Shown here one piece after another: positions 22,161 through 24,086 of a DNA stretch of 24,086 nt. Within the stretch, counting starts at the first letter, position 1; the number at the start of each line of letters is the position of its first letter. Below the pieces are notes generated by a model. The model worked only from the letters and a program-made list of their open reading frames with translations, searched no databases and was not told the origin of the DNA. Source of the DNA: DASUSH01 sp050996575 (lineage in GTDB: Bacteria > Actinomycetota > Thermoleophilia > Solirubrobacterales > 70-9); the NCBI GenBank assembly GCA_050996575.1, contig JBPCRS010000016.1, forward strand, positions 1 through 24,086. The letters run 5' to 3'. A program made the translations under genes and the position numbers.

Positions 22161-22189
22161 TTGCGCAAACCCAAGCGCGGCCCTAGAAC
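22161..22189 (+). promoter_or_regulatory. Putative sigma-70 promoter of the bldC-like gene
   Basis: TTGCGC (22161-22166), a 17-nt spacer, and TAGAAC (22184-22189). This predicts initiation near 22196 and a leader of about 48 nt with its own ribosome binding site, unlike the leaderless genes elsewhere in the window. Confidence 0.5.
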
Positions 22190-22195
22190 CGCGGG

Positions 22196-22210
22196 GACGA
22201 GGTTCTCGTC
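22196..22210 (+). promoter_or_regulatory. 6-bp hairpin at the 5' end of the bldC-like leader
   Basis: GACGAG, loop gtt, CTCGTC; perfect arms located at the predicted transcript start. It could stabilise the mRNA 5' end. The role is speculative. Confidence 0.35.
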
Positions 22211-22230
22211 GTTTCTGTCCACCGCAAGCA

Positions 22231-22240
22231 GGAAGGGGGA
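22231..22240 (+). promoter_or_regulatory. Ribosome binding site of the bldC-like gene
   Basis: GGAAGGGGGA, ending 3 nt before the ATG at 22244 with its AAGG core about 8 nt away. It confirms the start. Confidence 0.6.
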
Positions 22241-22243
22241 GTC

Positions 22244-22462
22244 ATGTCCCGGTTCTCACAACTTTTGAACGTCGGCGAGGCCGCCGACTACATCGGAGTC
22301 AGTGCCGCATCGCTGCGCAAGTGGTCCGATCGGGGGCTCGTCTCGGTTTACCGGACGCCAGGCGGGCAGCGCCGCTTCGTGCCGGGTGATCTCGACGATT
22401 TCATGACCTCGATGCGCCAGCCGGAGAACGACGCCGGCGTCGTCGACGAGCCCGCTCGCTAG
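22244..22462 (+). CDS. BldC-like MerR-type HTH DNA-binding protein
   Basis: A 72-residue protein made almost only of a MerR-type winged HTH: NVGEAADYIGVSAASLRKWS (recognition helix), then RGLVSVYRTPGGQRRFVPGDLDDF (wing). Size and the RTPGGQRRF wing match BldC, which binds direct repeats head-to-tail as a developmental regulator in Streptomyces; excisionase-like proteins are the alternative. It has its own promoter, a 12-bp dyad upstream, and a good ribosome binding site. The following GGDEF gene starts 7-31 nt after its stop, so the two are probably co-transcribed, linking this regulator to c-di-GMP synthesis. Confidence 0.85.
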   Translation: MSRFSQLLNVGEAADYIGVSAASLRKWSDRGLVSVYRTPGGQRRFVPGDLDDFMTSMRQPENDAGVVDEPAR

Positions 22463-22493
22463 GCGGCCCTTGGCCTCATCGCCCACCCTTTCT

Positions 22494-24086
22494 GTGCCGG
22501 CGCCCAGCCGGCGGCCATCGAGCGCGGCCCGCCTTGTCGGGGTTGGAGCGCTTGCGATCGCGCTCGCCGGCGCGATCGTCGAGGCGCCGGACGCGAATTG
22601 GAACATCCCGCTGTTCGCGCTCTTGCTCGCGCTCGGTATCGCCAGCGACCTGACCGCGATCTCGGTCGAGCGGCCGAAAATGCGGATCTCGACAGGTTTC
22701 ACGGTGATCGTGATCGCCGCGGTCTTTCTCGGCGCCACCCCGGCGGTGCTGATCGGCGTGCTTACGACGCTCGCCGACGGAGCTCGCAACCGAGTATCCC
22801 GTGACGACGTCCTCTTCAATCTCGTCGCCTATGCGACCTTCCCGCTTATCGCCGGGACGCTCTTCCATGAGGCGGTCGCGGCTGCCGGCGCGACCAGCAT
22901 GGACGGCTCGTTCTATCTGCTCATCCTCGGCCTCTTCGCCGTCGCGCTCGTGATCGACTTCGTGATCGTCGGCGCCTACTCGTGCTATGTCGATCGGACC
23001 CGCTTCCTCGCCGCCGTCCGCGAAGCATTCGTGCCGGTGCTCCCTTACGAGGTGCTTGCAGCGGTGGTCGCGCTCGCGGTCTCATTCGTCTACGTCGAGA
23101 GCGGCCTGATCGCGCTCGCGATCCTTGTTGTGACCTTGCCGACGCTCCAGTACCTGGTCGGCGCGCTCGTCCTCGCTCGCCGCCGCGGCGACGAGCTCGA
23201 GGCGTCCGTCTCGCGGCTGCAGGCGACCCTTGACTCGACCGCCGATGGGATCGTCGTGGTCGAGCCTGGCGGCCGGGTCGCCGCCCTCAATCAGCGCTTC
23301 CTCGAGATGTGGCGAATTCCCGGCGAAGTCGTGGCGGGGGACGATGTTGGCGCGGCGCTGGCGATCACGCTCGACCAACTCGAGGACCCGAAGGCCTCGA
23401 TCGAGAGCTTCCGGACGCTCAGCGATCGCCCCGAGACCGCCGGCTTCGATGTCCTGCGGCTGAAGGATGGCCGGCTTTTCGAGCGCTATTCGCCGCCGAG
23501 CTCGGACCCCGGGCATGGCCGGGTCTGGAGCATTCGCGATGTCACCGACCGGCATCGCTTCGTCGAGCGGCTCAAGTACCTCTCCGATCGCGACGGTCTG
23601 ACCGGCCTGTTCAACCGCGGGCGGCTCGAAGCAGTCCTGAATGACGAGATCGAGCATGCCGAGCGGGTTGGCGGAGGCGGGGCCTTGGTCGTGCTCGATA
23701 TCGACGGCTTCAAGGACGTCAACGACACCCACGGGCACCGGATGGGAGACGAGGTTCTGCGCGCGGTCGGCAGGCTCTTGCGTGCCGAGCTCGCCGAGGA
23801 TGTCGCGGTCGCCCGGATCGGCGGCGACGAGTTCGCGGTCCTGCTCGGACGAACCGATGCGGCAGCCGCCTCGGCGGTTGCGGGGGAGCTTTGCGAGGCA
23901 ATTGCCCGTAACCGCCTCGTCCTCGGTGGCGTCGGTGTTCGGGTCAGCGCGAGCGTCGGCGTTGCGCCCTTCGTCGGTGGCCGGCTGAGCGCCGAGGAGA
24001 TGATGATCGAAGCCGAGCTCGCGATGTACGACACCAACGACCGGGGCGGCGATCGGATCGCCATCAGTGAGGCGGGCGGCGCCCGC
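22494..24086 (+). CDS. Membrane PAS-GGDEF diguanylate cyclase (3' truncated by window)
   Basis: The frame is open to the last base (531 codons). About six hydrophobic helices occupy residues 15-225 (VGVGALAIALAGAIV, LFALLLALGIASDL, FTVIVIAAVFLGATPAVLIG, LLILGLFAVALVIDFVIVGA and others), a MASE-like membrane sensor. A PAS domain (about 240-350) starts LQATLDSTADGIVVVEPGG and ends WSIRDVTDRHRF. The GGDEF domain begins DGLTGLFNR and has the intact signature RIGGDEFAVLL (443-447). It should make c-di-GMP from two GTP. The inhibitory RxxD site that precedes GGDEF in PleD is absent. The start may be GTG 22494 or TTG 22470; neither has a convincing ribosome binding site. Confidence 0.88.
   Translation, partial: MPAPSRRPSSAARLVGVGALAIALAGAIVEAPDANWNIPLFALLLALGIASDLTAISVERPKMRISTGFTVIVIAAVFLGATPAVLIGVLTTLADGARNRVSRDDVLFNLVAYATFPLIAGTLFHEAVAAAGATSMDGSFYLLILGLFAVALVIDFVIVGAYSCYVDRTRFLAAVREAFVPVLPYEVLAAVVALAVSFVYVESGLIALAILVVTLPTLQYLVGALVLARRRGDELEASVSRLQATLDSTADGIVVVEPGGRVAALNQRFLEMWRIPGEVVAGDDVGAALAITLDQLEDPKASIESFRTLSDRPETAGFDVLRLKDGRLFERYSPPSSDPGHGRVWSIRDVTDRHRFVERLKYLSDRDGLTGLFNRGRLEAVLNDEIEHAERVGGGGALVVLDIDGFKDVNDTHGHRMGDEVLRAVGRLLRAELAEDVAVARIGGDEFAVLLGRTDAAAASAVAGELCEAIARNRLVLGGVGVRVSASVGVAPFVGGRLSAEEMMIEAELAMYDTNDRGGDRIAISEAGGAR

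Noticed and set aside
22244..22462. Excisionase of an integrated element
   Set aside because: There is no integrase, att-like repeat or phage gene nearby; size and wing sequence fit BldC better.
1..24086. CRISPR array, tRNA/rRNA genes, insertion sequences, riboswitches
   Set aside because: No regularly spaced repeats, cloverleaf sequences, transposase motifs or conserved riboswitch cores were seen on either strand by eye.

Overview
The window is high-GC bacterial DNA with densely packed genes, no mobile elements, no RNA genes and no CRISPR array that I could see. The gene set (GH57 branching enzyme with a GT4 partner, MeaB, a two-subunit type acyl-CoA mutase, BldC-like and MerR-type regulators, DUF559/AbiEi-like and DUF2188 proteins) and the many GTG starts point to Actinomycetota. 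A Thermoleophilia-like lineage (Solirubrobacterales or Gaiellales) is my best guess, from gene style only.

Layout. 1-1703: end of an alpha-glucan branching enzyme and a glycosyltransferase, probably one alpha-glucan pathway. 1721-1743: a perfect palindrome between convergent genes, followed by a hexapeptide acyltransferase. 2519-3884: meaB and an overlapping PRC-barrel gene. 3885-4219: the only long stretch without a firm gene. 4220-9754: acyl-CoA dehydrogenase, leucyl aminopeptidase, thiolase, a HAD phosphatase and a membrane protein. 9812-10666: an AbiEi/DUF559-type protein that appears to have lost its nuclease core. 10677-12290: large subunit of a B12-dependent acyl-CoA mutase whose two specificity residues look like isobutyryl-CoA mutase. 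12287-13057: endonuclease IV, apparently started at CTG. 13086-13959: an XRE regulator and a nucleotidyltransferase forming a toxin-antitoxin-like pair. 13990-14319: a DUF2188 protein with a membrane anchor and an ECF-type promoter. 14336-20134: a complete five-gene peptide ABC transporter operon on the minus strand. 20271-24086: a signalling cluster of a degenerate GGDEF protein, a MerR regulator with a B12-like domain lacking most cobalamin residues, a BldC-like regulator behind a perfect 12-bp dyad, and a membrane PAS-GGDEF cyclase that runs off the end.

How the genes fit together. MeaB, the mutase, the acyl-CoA dehydrogenase and the thiolase all belong to acyl-CoA catabolism (branched-chain amino acids, short-chain acids), and the peptide importer and aminopeptidase would supply amino acids. 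The distal cluster combines c-di-GMP synthesis with MerR/BldC transcription factors.

A feature running through the window is a TAnnnT hexamer, usually within CTAG, ending 6-9 nt before the start codon of six genes and 13 nt before a seventh. This suggests that leaderless transcription is common here. Clear Shine-Dalgarno sequences occur at only a few starts (the first two transporter genes, the thiolase, the bldC-like gene).
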